From NCBI GenBank assembly GCA_964458325.1, contig CAYWIM010000004.1:1-64000 (forward strand): a stretch of 64,000 nt of DNA, given 5' to 3'. Shown here piece by piece: positions 51,432-60,459 of the stretch (its first letter is position 1; the number at the start of each line of letters is the position of its first letter). A program made the position numbers and the translations under genes. Source of the stretch: JAGMXM01 sp964458325 (GTDB lineage Bacteria > Verrucomicrobiota > Verrucomicrobiia > Limisphaerales > UBA1319). The notes beneath the pieces are model-generated. The model did no database searches. It was not told the origin of the DNA and saw nothing but the letters and a program-made list of their open reading frames with translations.

Positions 51432-52583
51432 CTACGCCCGGCGCAGCGCGTCGGTGATTCGGAGCCGCATGGCTTGCACGGCCGGCAGGAGCCCCGCCAC
51501 CAGCCCCAGCCCGGCCGCCAGTGCCAGCCCCGCCACCCATCGCCCCCCGGGAACGTAAAACACCGGCAGCATCCCCGTCGGATCGCCGCGCCCGACCAGA
51601 AACCAGGCCAGCCCCAGCCCCGCGCATGCGCCTGCCAGCGCCAGCATGCCCGACTCGGCCAGCACCATTGCCATGACCTGCCGGCTCGAAAATCCCAGCG
51701 CCTTCAGTACCCCCAGCTCGGACGTCCGCTCCCGCACCGACAGGGCCATCGTGTTGCCGGCCACCAGCAGGATCGTGAAAAACACCGCGCCCAGGATCGC
51801 CCGCATGATCCGACCGACGTCGCCGATCTGGCGCGCAAACGCCCCCGCGAACGCCCCTTCGGTCTCGGTCTTCGTCTCGGCCGGCGAGTTGGCGAACTCG
51901 GCATCGATCGCGCGGGCGACGGCCTCGGCCTGCTCGGGATCCTTCACGCGCGCCACATACCATCCGACCAGCCCCTCGCCCACCGCCCGGCTCTCGTCAA
52001 AATAGTCGTACCGCAAATAGAGCGTCGTGGTGTCGGTTCCTTTTTCGCGTCCGTCGTAGATCCCGACCAGGTCGAACTCCCACGTGTTGCCGCCGTCCTT
52101 CTTCTGCCAGATGGGCGCCTGGATGGGGATGCGGTCGCCGATTTTCCAGCCGAACCGGACGGCGGTCCGGCGCCCCACGATCGCGCCGGTCCGCGTCTGC
52201 CGCCAGGCTTCGGCCTGCTCGGCGGGCAACACGTACTCCGGATACATCGCCTGGAACCGGTCCGGCTCGACCGGTATCTGGGCGAAGAAGTTCCGCGGAT
52301 CCTGGTAGACGCCGCCGAACCACGACGCGTGCATCGCGTCCTCGACGCCCGCCAGCCGGCTGATCCGCGCTCCATAGCTCAGGGGCAGCGGCTGGACGAT
52401 GGAGACCCGATGCCGCACGACCAGCCGGTCCGCGCCCGCCACCTCGACGCCCTGTCCCAGCGCCACCTCGATCGCGCCCAGGTACCCGTAGAGCAGGAAC
52501 GCCACCAGAATCGACAGCAGCGTCAGGACGGTCCGCAGCTTTTTGCGCCGGAGATTGATCGCCACCAGAAGCAGGTATTTCAT
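51432..52583 (-). CDS. ABC transporter permease, MacB/FtsX-type
   Basis: A 383-residue permease with the FtsX layout: N-terminal helix after MKYLLLVAINLRRKKLRTVL, a periplasmic domain of about 200 residues, and three C-terminal helices. The SVRERTSELGVLKALGFSSR segment is the coupling helix region. Its ATG overlaps the stop of the ATPase gene (ATGA). The two permeases differ substantially, suggesting a heteromeric transporter. Confidence 0.92.
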   Translation of the reverse strand: MKYLLLVAINLRRKKLRTVLTLLSILVAFLLYGYLGAIEVALGQGVEVAGADRLVVRHRVSIVQPLPLSYGARISRLAGVEDAMHASWFGGVYQDPRNFFAQIPVEPDRFQAMYPEYVLPAEQAEAWRQTRTGAIVGRRTAVRFGWKIGDRIPIQAPIWQKKDGGNTWEFDLVGIYDGREKGTDTTTLYLRYDYFDESRAVGEGLVGWYVARVKDPEQAEAVARAIDAEFANSPAETKTETEGAFAGAFARQIGDVGRIMRAILGAVFFTILLVAGNTMALSVRERTSELGVLKALGFSSRQVMAMVLAESGMLALAGACAGLGLAWFLVGRGDPTGMLPVFYVPGGRWVAGLALAAGLGLVAGLLPAVQAMRLRITDALRRA

Positions 52584-53272
52584 TCCGGCATCTCCGCGCT
52601 GAGCCGCCCCTTGTTCAGATACAGCGTCCGCCCGGCCCGGGCCGATGCGTGGGGATCGTGGGTGACCATCACGATGGTCTTGCCGTGCTCGCGGTTGAGG
52701 GCCTGGAGCAGCTCGAGGATCTCGTCGCCGGATTTCCGGTCCAGGTCGCCGGTCGGCTCGTCGCACAGCAGCAAGGCCGGATCGGTCACGATCGCCCGCG
52801 CGATGCCCACCCGCTGCTGCTCGCCTCCGGAGAGCTGGGACGGGTAATGCCGGGCCCGTTCCTCGAGGCCGACCAGGGCCAGGGCCGTGGCGACGTGCTG
52901 CCGGCGCTCGAGACGGTTCAGCGGCGACAACAACAGCGGCAGCTCGACATTCCGCTCCGCCGTCAGCGCCGGCATCAGATGATACAGCTGAAACACCAGC
53001 CCCACCTGCCGGGCCCGCCACGCCGCCAGGCGCCGCTCGGACATCCCGTCCAGACGCTCCCCCCCCACCTCGATCTCGCCCGAGGTCGGCCGGTCCAAAC
53101 CCCCGATCAGATTCAGCAGGGTGGTCTTGCCCGACCCCGACGGCCCCATCAGGGCCAGAAACTCACCCTGCCGGACCTCGAGGCTCAAGCGCTCGAGCAC
53201 GTGGATCGACTCCGACCCGCGGAGGAACACCTTGTCCACGCCGCGCACGCTGACCCAGACGTTATCGCTCAT
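52580..53272 (-). CDS. ABC transporter ATP-binding protein, MacB/LolD-type
   Basis: A 230-residue ATPase: Walker A GPSGSGKTTL, Q-loop region FQLYHLMPALTAERNVELPL, signature LSGGEQQRVGIARA, Walker B LLLCDEPTGDLD and the H-loop VTHD. The pattern and length match the MacB/LolD/FtsE branch that powers mechanotransmission across the periplasm. It overlaps its neighbours at both ends by 4 bp, so translation of adaptor, ATPase and first permease is coupled. Confidence 0.95.
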   Translation of the reverse strand: MSDNVWVSVRGVDKVFLRGSESIHVLERLSLEVRQGEFLALMGPSGSGKTTLLNLIGGLDRPTSGEIEVGGERLDGMSERRLAAWRARQVGLVFQLYHLMPALTAERNVELPLLLSPLNRLERRQHVATALALVGLEERARHYPSQLSGGEQQRVGIARAIVTDPALLLCDEPTGDLDRKSGDEILELLQALNREHGKTIVMVTHDPHASARAGRTLYLNKGRLSAEMPE

Positions 53273-54489
53273 GGCTGCATCTCCCGGATCCGTCCGCCCT
53301 CGCGCAGATCGGACGGCCCTTCCACCACCACTTTTTCCCCCGCCGCGACTCCCGACAGCAAGGAGACATCGGCTCCCCGGCTGTCGCCCCGGCGCACGGC
53401 CCGGCGCTCGAGCCGCCCGCCCGCCGCCACCCACACCACGTCCCGCCCTTCGAGCTGCCGCACCGCCGCGGCCGGCACCACCACCGCCGGCTTCGGCGGC
53501 GCAGCGCCTCCCGGCTCTTGAAACGCCACCTTCACCCCCATGTCCGGCAAAATCCGCGGATCGAGCTCGTCGACTCCGATCCGGACCTTGACCGTCGCCT
53601 TCTGGCGATCGGCGGTCGGCACGATCGCAATCACCCGCGCCGCAATCCGCCAGTCCGGATACGCATCGAGCACGGCCTGGACCCTCTGGCCCGGCCGCAC
53701 GCGGTGAAGATAGCTCTCGTTCACATCGACCTCGATCTCGAGCGACTTCATATCGACGATCGTCCCGATGCCCGTCCGCGTGAACCCGCCTCCCGCCGAC
53801 ACCGGGGAGATCATCTCCCCCGGCTGCGCGTTCTTCGACACCACCACGCCCGCGAACGGCGCCCGGATCACCGTGTCCTCGAGGTCTTGCCGCCGCGCGG
53901 CCAGCTCACGTTCCACGACCGCCACCTCGGCCCGCTGCTGGTCGAGCCTTGCCGCCAGCGACGCTGCCTCCGCCTCCGCCCGATCCCGATCCGCTTCGGT
54001 GGCAATCCCCTCGCGCACGAGCGCCCGGACGCGGTCCTGCTCGGCCCGGGCCTCGATAAGGCGGATCTCGATCTCCTTGAGGGCCAGCCGGGCGGCTTCG
54101 AGCCGGGCATCCGCAAGCTCGCATTCCTTCTGGATATTGACCCCATCGAGCCGCGCCAGGACCTGGCCCTCCGCGACCTCCTGCCCTTCCTCGATCATCA
54201 CCTCGAGGATCCGGCCCGTGACTTTCGAGGAGACCGTCGCCTGCCGCCGGGCGGTGACATACCCCGATGCATTCAACAACACGGCCGCCCCGCTGTTGCC
54301 CGATCCCTCGAGCGCCAGAACCGTGCGGACTTGGATCGTGCTTCCCTGATACCTCCAAACCCCATAGCCAATCCCTGCTGCCCCCAGCGCCAGCAGGATC
54401 GCCCCGATCACCCACGCCGCCCGCCCCCGGCGGGCCCCATCCCCCGGTTCCCGGCGAATTCGCAATCCGTCGATCGCCTGCTTCTCCAT
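53269..54489 (-). CDS. Periplasmic adaptor (HlyD/MacA-type membrane fusion protein)
   Basis: A 406-residue membrane-anchored adaptor: inner-membrane helix at about 26-45, then a split biotinyl-lipoyl domain (SGYVTARRQATVSSKVTGR and VIRAPFAGVVVSKNAQPGE), a coiled-coil hairpin (110-200, rich in Glu/Ala/Arg) and beta-barrel and proximal domains. It would link the ABC pair to an outer-membrane factor, which is not encoded here. GGGAGAGAGAG upstream is a strong ribosome-binding site. Substrate unknown; drug, lipid or siderophore export are possibilities. Confidence 0.92.
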   Translation of the reverse strand: MEKQAIDGLRIRREPGDGARRGRAAWVIGAILLALGAAGIGYGVWRYQGSTIQVRTVLALEGSGNSGAAVLLNASGYVTARRQATVSSKVTGRILEVMIEEGQEVAEGQVLARLDGVNIQKECELADARLEAARLALKEIEIRLIEARAEQDRVRALVREGIATEADRDRAEAEAASLAARLDQQRAEVAVVERELAARRQDLEDTVIRAPFAGVVVSKNAQPGEMISPVSAGGGFTRTGIGTIVDMKSLEIEVDVNESYLHRVRPGQRVQAVLDAYPDWRIAARVIAIVPTADRQKATVKVRIGVDELDPRILPDMGVKVAFQEPGGAAPPKPAVVVPAAAVRQLEGRDVVWVAAGGRLERRAVRRGDSRGADVSLLSGVAAGEKVVVEGPSDLREGGRIREMQP

Positions 54490-54845
54490 GCGCTGGCTCT
54501 CTCTCCCGTCGGTTCCTGACAATATCGAGGGGCCACTCTATCCATGGAGCCGCCCGATCGCAACTCCGGTCCGCGGATAATTGGCCGCATGGTTGTCCAC
54601 TATGACAAACACACCTGTCATATCGTGGGTGGCGCGAAGCAGGCGCCATCGATCACCGACTGCCGCGAGAAACGGGCGCCGGCTGCGCATCGAGTGTCCG
54701 GAAAACTCGGGGCATGGAAAGTCTTCATTGCGTTGTCTGATTGCAGCAGCATGAGTCGAAAAGTGCGCAACGTTACGAAAGGCCAAGATGGCGAAGCCAA
54801 TCGCACCGCCGGCGTGATTCGGGGCAACCGGGGTTCTGTTCACAG
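54490..54845. other. Upstream region of the MacAB-like operon
   Basis: The 356-bp gap between GrpB and the adaptor gene. It contains the TATGACA/TGTCATA palindrome at 54601-54622, about 110 bp before the adaptor start, and is less GC-rich than the genes around it. No convincing gene was found; the frames crossing it are short and lack family similarity. Promoter boxes were not clear enough to mark. Confidence 0.5.
54601..54622. promoter_or_regulatory. Candidate operator palindrome
   Basis: TATGACA and TGTCATA, perfect 7-bp arms with an 8-bp spacer AACACACC, in the only long gap upstream of the export operon. The size and spacing suit a dimeric repressor of the TetR, GntR or similar kind; no regulator gene is adjacent. 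Confidence 0.4.
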
Positions 54846-55394
54846 CTATCTGCTCCCGCTGCGCGGAAACCCTTCAGCCATCGCGTGCTCTGTTAGCCTT
54901 GACACAAAATCGGTTTTCGCTTCGGCGTATTCCTGTTGAGACGAGAAGCCCGCTGCGGAGAAAGTCTCCGCGAGCCGCCGCTTTAGTTCTTCGTATTGAC
55001 GGGCTGCCTCCTTGTGTTCGAGCAGGTAGTCTCGAAACGCACGTATACGTCGCTCCTCGGCTCCGCCCGACTCGACGACGTGCACGTGATGAGTGTGCGG
55101 CCAAGCGGCTGGCCTGTGAAAGAAGGGGCAAATGGCGTCGTCGTTCGGGTGCGGGACGTGGACATATCCGAGTCGTTGGAGCGGGGCGGAATACGCTTCG
55201 ATCGGTTGAAGCCGGCGAACCGACACTTGGATATCGATGATAGGTTTCGCGGCGAGGCCCGGAACCGAGGTGGATCCGACATGATCGATTCGAAGAGCGA
55301 GCGAGTCGAAAGCCGCCTTAATGCGCTGGCGCTCAGCCCAGAAGGCCTTCGGCCATTCCGGGTTATACGGCACAATCACAATTGTCCCGTTCAT
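54846..55394 (-). CDS. GrpB family protein
   Basis: A 182-residue member of the GrpB (UPF0157) family, which adopts a nucleotidyltransferase-like fold. IVIVPYNPEWPKAFWAERQR, IDHVGSTSVPGLAAKPIIDI, YVHVPHPNDD and RIRAFRDYLLEH are the conserved segments. Some relatives are fused to dephospho-CoA kinase, but the free protein's role is unknown. The ATG at 55394 agrees with family N-termini. Codon use is less GC-biased than in neighbouring housekeeping genes, hinting at acquisition. Confidence 0.9.
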   Translation of the reverse strand: MNGTIVIVPYNPEWPKAFWAERQRIKAAFDSLALRIDHVGSTSVPGLAAKPIIDIQVSVRRLQPIEAYSAPLQRLGYVHVPHPNDDAICPFFHRPAAWPHTHHVHVVESGGAEERRIRAFRDYLLEHKEAARQYEELKRRLAETFSAAGFSSQQEYAEAKTDFVSRLTEHAMAEGFPRSGSR

Positions 55395-55442
55395 CTGTAT
55401 CCTCAAGCCGCCGCACCATTCGCTCCACTGCCTGGTGCGGCG

Positions 55443-55667
55443 TCATTCCAGCCCTCCAGTCTCATGCACAATCCACGGCGCGCTACTCCCGATCACGCCG
55501 ATGGAAAACGACGTTGCATTCCCAAGAAGCGAGGCGACCAGCGCTCGCCGCCAACTGAAACCGACAAACTCGCCGCCCTGAAGAAATGGGGCGGATGCCA
55601 GAAGCTTGAGCAGCAAGGTATCTGCAAGAACAACACCCGGCTCAAGATGCCATTTGTCCTTGGTCAT
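55443..55667 (-). CDS. Small hypothetical protein
   Basis: A 74-residue product with a moderately hydrophobic second half (SWRRALVASLLGNATSFSIGV segment, about 40-58). No family recognised. It starts only 3 bp after the TGA of the large secreted protein gene (TGAGTCATG) and ends 48 bp before GrpB, a spacing that favours a real, coupled gene. A truncated remnant of a membrane protein is also possible. Confidence 0.45.
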   Translation of the reverse strand: MTKDKWHLEPGVVLADTLLLKLLASAPFLQGGEFVGFSWRRALVASLLGNATSFSIGVIGSSAPWIVHETGGLE

Positions 55668-55670
55668 GAC

Positions 55671-57398
55671 TCAATCCGCCTCAACCACCCGGTAGAATCC
55701 CGTAGCGCCCGACATCGGCAAATCCAGCACGGTCTGCGGCGCCGTTGGAATTAGCAACCCGCCAGCCGTTGCCCACCGATCCACCACCAAGTCCGATTTG
55801 AACTGCACGGCATACCCTCGCCCAATCTCCCCGGTGAAGCTCAGTCGCAAGTAGCCGGCCCGTCGAACGCCGCCACATGTGATGGGCACGGGAAACGGCC
55901 TGGCTCCGGCGAGGATGGGCGTTTCGGGGGCAGGCTCATACGCCCAGCCCTCAATCACCGGGCCGATCTCCCAAACTGCCACCGGCTCCGGGAGCAATCC
56001 TAAACTGCGCCCCAGGATTAGCCAAGGAGGGTTAAGCCCTCCAGGTCCGGCGGGGTCCGGAAAATATGGCGGCAGAACCGGAAAAAAGGTCTTCTTCGGA
56101 AGGCGGACGCGCATCCAGCCGTAATGATCTCCGCTCGCTCGGCGCAGCCTCATCCCCAGATACCCCTCGCCCAGGCGGCCCAATTCGCCGGTCCAAGGAA
56201 TGGAACAACTGCCGGAAACCGTGCTGGTCAGCGAGTCCATTCCTGGAGCGCCCCAAGCCGCGTTCGTGGGGGTCGTGGGTCCGATGCTGGTGCCCAGCGG
56301 CACCACCAAGGCGTCCCACCCATGCACCAGGAGCTCATTGCTGGAGGCACACGAGACGCCAAACATGGTGCTGCAGTCCGATGGAATGGACATGGTGCAA
56401 AGCGCGCGTCCGTGCAGCCCGAAATCCGGAAGCCCATCTCGATCCACGTCCACGCCGGGACTGGGCCAGAGATCCAAGGGGAAGGCAATCGGGCGCGCCT
56501 CCACCACTGCGGTAAGGGATCGGGGCGTCCGGGGCAGGCCGGCCAACGCGTTCGTGACATCGCCGCCTGGCACTTGGAGGAGCCGGCCCTGCACCGGTGG
56601 CGGCACGTCCCAGTAGGGACCATCGGCCCGCCAGGCCGGGAGATGGAAGAAGATCTCGCCCTGCCCAGCCACCAACTCCCGGAGTAACGTCTCATTGAGC
56701 GGGATAGTTCCCGCGTAGTAGGTGCCGGCCCGCAGGCCGTCGCAACTCATGAAGACCGGAGGATCGGAGCCCGGCACCAGCACGGGGTCGCACATCGGTA
56801 CGTAAATGAACTGGCCCGCCCCCATCTGCAGCGTCGCCTGGCGCGAATCAGTGAACAGAACGGCGCCGCAGAAGTTGCTGAAGTAACCATCAAGAAACAC
56901 CTCAAACTGCAGCTGGCCGCCGTCCACCCGGAACGACGCCCAACCCGCATCAAACGCCACGTCGGAGAGTTGCTGGTGGAGCTGGCTCTGGAAAATGAAC
57001 GGGGCGTTTGGAGTCGAATCGGATGCCCAACCGTAAAGCTGGATGTCTCTGTCTCCCATCACTGGGCTGGGACTGCCGATGTAGGCCGGTGCGCCTGCAA
57101 TTTCATCCACCAATACCAGCCTCCGGCCATCTTTCTCCTCAATCATGCGAGGCACGCCAAGCTTCCTCGCAAGCTCGTCAAGGGCTTGGTCTTTGATCGG
57201 TCGCTCGGCTTCCGACCGAACAGCCAGCTCTCGCAACGCCGCAAACTCCGCCTCGGCTGCTCTCAACCTCTCCTCGCTGGTGTGCTGGCCGGGTGGAATC
57301 AGGGGCAGCAGTGGCGGCTGCGGCTGTGCGACACCAAGGTGCGCAAAAACAAGTGCCATGGCCGCCCTGGATACGCAGCTTATTGCTTTGGTTTTCAT
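55671..57398 (-). CDS. Secreted hypothetical protein
   Basis: A 575-residue exported protein of unknown function: signal peptide MKTKAISCVSRAAMALVFAHL leading to QPQPPLLPLIPPGQ, a short helical region rich in Glu/Arg (about 42-80), then a long beta-rich body. PGVDVDRDGLPDFGLHG resembles a calcium-binding dockerin-like or thrombospondin-type 3 motif. The C-terminal RGYAVQFKSDLVVDRWATA through TGFYRVVEAD matches the common Verrucomicrobiota tail module. Several Cys residues suggest disulfides. It is 36 bp after a small membrane protein gene. Confidence 0.75.
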   Translation of the reverse strand: MKTKAISCVSRAAMALVFAHLGVAQPQPPLLPLIPPGQHTSEERLRAAEAEFAALRELAVRSEAERPIKDQALDELARKLGVPRMIEEKDGRRLVLVDEIAGAPAYIGSPSPVMGDRDIQLYGWASDSTPNAPFIFQSQLHQQLSDVAFDAGWASFRVDGGQLQFEVFLDGYFSNFCGAVLFTDSRQATLQMGAGQFIYVPMCDPVLVPGSDPPVFMSCDGLRAGTYYAGTIPLNETLLRELVAGQGEIFFHLPAWRADGPYWDVPPPVQGRLLQVPGGDVTNALAGLPRTPRSLTAVVEARPIAFPLDLWPSPGVDVDRDGLPDFGLHGRALCTMSIPSDCSTMFGVSCASSNELLVHGWDALVVPLGTSIGPTTPTNAAWGAPGMDSLTSTVSGSCSIPWTGELGRLGEGYLGMRLRRASGDHYGWMRVRLPKKTFFPVLPPYFPDPAGPGGLNPPWLILGRSLGLLPEPVAVWEIGPVIEGWAYEPAPETPILAGARPFPVPITCGGVRRAGYLRLSFTGEIGRGYAVQFKSDLVVDRWATAGGLLIPTAPQTVLDLPMSGATGFYRVVEAD

Positions 57399-57434
57399 GG
57401 CGGCGGTTCAGATGTGATGTTGGCGTCCGTGTCT

Positions 57435-57749
57435 TCATCGATCGAGAATCCAGAACCCAATCACCAACAGCGTGAACACCACGGCCAACCAAGCCAGCGC
57501 CGCTCCGATGAAATAGGTCCCCGTCTTGGCCTTGAGCTCTGGCATATCGAAGCTGACCAGAAACAACCAGACCGGACCGAAAAGGCCCGCGACCTCAGCC
57601 CAGCAGTGATGAGCCGCCAGCCGGGCCAGGACCGCGACGATACCGACCGCGCCAAGCAGTCGTATCGGCCACCGCAGCCAAGGACGGTACGGATGCCAGC
57701 AGCAGCCCGCCGCGATGTCGTCGTCTTCCCTCTCCATTTTAATTTGCAT
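57435..57749 (-). CDS. Small membrane protein
   Basis: A 104-residue protein with three predicted membrane segments (about 29-48, 52-67 and 80-101): LGAVGIVAVLARLAAHH, VAGLFGPVWLFLVSF and FIGAALAWLAVVFTLLVIGF. The N-terminus is charged. No family recognised. Its tight spacing to the secreted hypothetical gene supports joint expression. An in-frame ATG four codons downstream is an alternative start. Confidence 0.65.
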   Translation of the reverse strand: MQIKMEREDDDIAAGCCWHPYRPWLRWPIRLLGAVGIVAVLARLAAHHCWAEVAGLFGPVWLFLVSFDMPELKAKTGTYFIGAALAWLAVVFTLLVIGFWILDR

Positions 57750-57894
57750 AACGACACCAGCACCCTACGCCATATTTGCCTGCGATGTCGAAGCGAAACG
57801 CGGCCATCGCGCAAACAAAAAAGGGTCGGTCATGACTAATGACACATACGGTCCTTTTCTGCTCTCTCCATCGAGCTCGGGCCGAACGCAGTTA

Positions 57895-57933
57895 CCCCCC
57901 CCCCGCCGCTCCCGCGACAAAGGGCTCGCGGGA
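57895..57933. repeat. C10 tract and hairpin upstream of the penicillin acylase gene
   Basis: Ten consecutive C (57895-57904) are followed by a perfect hairpin, TCCCGCGA and TCGCGGGA (57910-57933, 8-nt loop). They lie in the divergent promoter region, 57 to 28 bp before the acylase start. Confidence 0.7.
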
Positions 57934-57960
57934 CGGCGATCGAGGTGCGATGATCCCGCC

Positions 57961-60345
57961 ATGATTCGCGCATTTCTTCGACCCGGCCTCGCGCTGGGCC
58001 TGCTCTTGACCCCATCGATGGCGCCCCTGTCGACGGCCGCGCCGGATCCGGACTTCGGTGCGATCGAGGTCGTCCGCGACACATGGGGCATCCCGCACGT
58101 GTTTTCCGATACAGACGAAGGCGCCCTCTACGGTCTGGGTTATGCGACGGCCGAGGATCGCGGATTCCAGATGACCTACAGCTTGCGGATCATCCAAGGC
58201 CGGCTGGCCGAGGTCATCGGCGAGCGCCCCCGCGGCCAGCGCCGCGAGACCTCGGTCGATCACGACCGCCAGATGCGGACGTTCGGCTGGGCGCGCGCCG
58301 CCGCCCGAGCCGCCGCCCGCCTCGACCCGAGCACGGGCCGGCTTCTGGAGGCCTACAGCGCCGGCGTCAATGAGAGCTTCGCCGCCCAGCGCAAGGCGGG
58401 CCGGCTCCACCCGCTGTTCGAGCGCTTTCAGCTCGAGCCCGAGCCGTGGACGCCCGCCGACTGCCTGCTGAGCTGGTGGCATATGGCCCAGTTCTTCGCC
58501 ACCGACGGCACCCGCGACCTCATGGCGTGGCGGAACCGCGTCCAGCCCGATCCCGGGCAGCCCTTGGCGCCCCGAGCCAGCCCGATGTGGATCGACGATG
58601 GCGCTGCGGTGATCCAGCGATCGGATGTCACCGACGAGTGGGTTCGCAAGGTCGATGCGTTCCGGCAATCGCGCGGCCTGCCGGCTCCCGCCTCGAGCTC
58701 GGCCGACGGACCGAAGTTCAGCCATGCCTGGGTGGTCGGCGGCTCCAAGACTACCACTCGATCCGCCGTCCTCGTCAGCGATCCCCAAACGCCCGTGCGC
58801 AATCCCTCTCTCTGGATCGAGTTCCACCTGGCGGGGTCATCCTTCGACGCGCGTGGGATCGGCGTTCCCGGCTGCCCGGCGTTCCTGATCGGATTCAACC
58901 GCCACGTGGCCTGGGGGCTGACCGCCTTGGGCGCCGACCAGGCCGACCTGTTCCGGCTCGAGACCGATCGCGAACACCCCCACCAATACCGGTGGGACGG
59001 CCAGTGGCGGCCCATGGAGGTCCGGTCCGAACGAATCGTTGTGCGCGGCGGCGCCAACTTGACGCTCGCCGTTCGGGAGACTCATCTCGGCCCCGTGATC
59101 ACGCCCTTCTGCTTCCCGCGGCCCGAGGACCCCGAAGTCGCCCTGAAACGGATTCCGCTCTGCGAGCCCGGCCGCGACACGATCCAGGCCGGCTTCGCCA
59201 TGATGCGGGCTCGGAGCGCCGCCGAGTTCGCCCGCGCCCTGGCCGGCTGGCGGTTCCCGAGCGCCAACTGCGTCTTTGGAGACCGGTCGGGCCGGATCGG
59301 CTACGCCGTGATCGGGGCGATTCCCGTCCGCCCCGGTCGCTTTCCCGAGTTGCAGGGCGGCGAAGCGTTGCCCGGGGCCGGGAACGCCGACGACTGGCAG
59401 GGGTTCGTCCCCGCGGATCTGCTGCCGCAGGCGATGGATCCGGCATCGGGATATTTCCTGAGCGCGAATCATCGGCCGGTGGGCGCCTTTTATGGAATTC
59501 CGCTCGGCACGAGCACCGGCTCGCTTGGGGACACGATCCGATCCTGGCGGCTGCGCGAGCGGCTGGCGGCCCAGGATCGGTTCACGCCGGCCGACGTGCT
59601 CGACATCCACTACGACACCGTGAACCCGGCCCGGCGAGAGCTGGTCCGCCTGGGCCTGCACCTGCGCGAGCGCCAGCCGGATGCGCTCTCGGCGGGTTCG
59701 CGCCGGGCCCTCGAGGCGCTCGAGCCGTGGTTCGAGTCCGGCGCTCACAGCGATCGGCGGCGCCCAGGCGCCGATGTCGCGGGCCGGATCAGCACCTTCT
59801 TCCGCATGATGGCGACGCCCCTGGCGCGATCCCATGGCGGAGGCGAGTCCGGCCTGGCGCGCTTTCTCAAGGACGCTTCGCGGCGGATCCAGGCAGACAC
59901 CAATGCCGTTCTGTCAGCCGAGGAATGCCGCTATATCGACGCGGTGCTATCCGATGCCGCGGGGGGCGCCGCCTCGGGAAGGGGTTCGACCGCTGCCGGC
60001 AGCGGGGCCCCTGCCGCGGGTGCAGGCCCCAACCTCGGATGGTTCGAAAGTCTCGACGGGTTCGGCACGCTTGATCCGGCTCAGGACCTGCCATCGCCCC
60101 GCCTGGATTGCGTCGACGGCCAGACGCTGCACTCGCAGGCCGGCCAGTCCTACACGCAATGGGTGCCGCTGCATGACGTGGACTCGGCCCAGACCATCTG
60201 CCCGATCGGCCAGAGCGATCAGCCCGGCAGCCGGTTCCGTTCGAGCACGCTCGAGCTCTGGGCCGAAGCCAAGCTGCACCCCGCGCCCCTGAGCCGGGAG
60301 GCGGTTGACCGGATCGCCGCCGGCCGTCTCCGGCTGGCGCCTTAA
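57961..60345 (+). CDS. Penicillin acylase family N-terminal nucleophile hydrolase
   Basis: A 794-residue precursor of the Ntn-hydrolase type: a signal peptide (1-27), the alpha chain with EVVRDTWGIPHVFSDTDEGALYGLGYATAEDR, then a spacer. FSHAWVVGGSKTTT follows, where Ser254 corresponds to the N-terminal Ser nucleophile of the beta chain after autocleavage. GFNRHVAWGLTALGADQADL and HPLRG-like segments support the fold. Members hydrolyse amides, including beta-lactam side chains and acyl-homoserine lactones; the substrate here is unknown. It is likely periplasmic. Alanine replaces the more usual Asn after Ser-His. Confidence 0.9.
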   Translation: MIRAFLRPGLALGLLLTPSMAPLSTAAPDPDFGAIEVVRDTWGIPHVFSDTDEGALYGLGYATAEDRGFQMTYSLRIIQGRLAEVIGERPRGQRRETSVDHDRQMRTFGWARAAARAAARLDPSTGRLLEAYSAGVNESFAAQRKAGRLHPLFERFQLEPEPWTPADCLLSWWHMAQFFATDGTRDLMAWRNRVQPDPGQPLAPRASPMWIDDGAAVIQRSDVTDEWVRKVDAFRQSRGLPAPASSSADGPKFSHAWVVGGSKTTTRSAVLVSDPQTPVRNPSLWIEFHLAGSSFDARGIGVPGCPAFLIGFNRHVAWGLTALGADQADLFRLETDREHPHQYRWDGQWRPMEVRSERIVVRGGANLTLAVRETHLGPVITPFCFPRPEDPEVALKRIPLCEPGRDTIQAGFAMMRARSAAEFARALAGWRFPSANCVFGDRSGRIGYAVIGAIPVRPGRFPELQGGEALPGAGNADDWQGFVPADLLPQAMDPASGYFLSANHRPVGAFYGIPLGTSTGSLGDTIRSWRLRERLAAQDRFTPADVLDIHYDTVNPARRELVRLGLHLRERQPDALSAGSRRALEALEPWFESGAHSDRRRPGADVAGRISTFFRMMATPLARSHGGGESGLARFLKDASRRIQADTNAVLSAEECRYIDAVLSDAAGGAASGRGSTAAGSGAPAAGAGPNLGWFESLDGFGTLDPAQDLPSPRLDCVDGQTLHSQAGQSYTQWVPLHDVDSAQTICPIGQSDQPGSRFRSSTLELWAEAKLHPAPLSREAVDRIAAGRLRLAP

Positions 60346-60459
60346 AATCTCGGGGCTCTTGCCTCTGGACCGGGCGGGTGTCATGATGCAGGGCGACCGC
60401 GCGTGGAACGTCGGGCGCGCCGGACACGACTCGCGGCGAAGGCCGCGTCCAATTCGACC

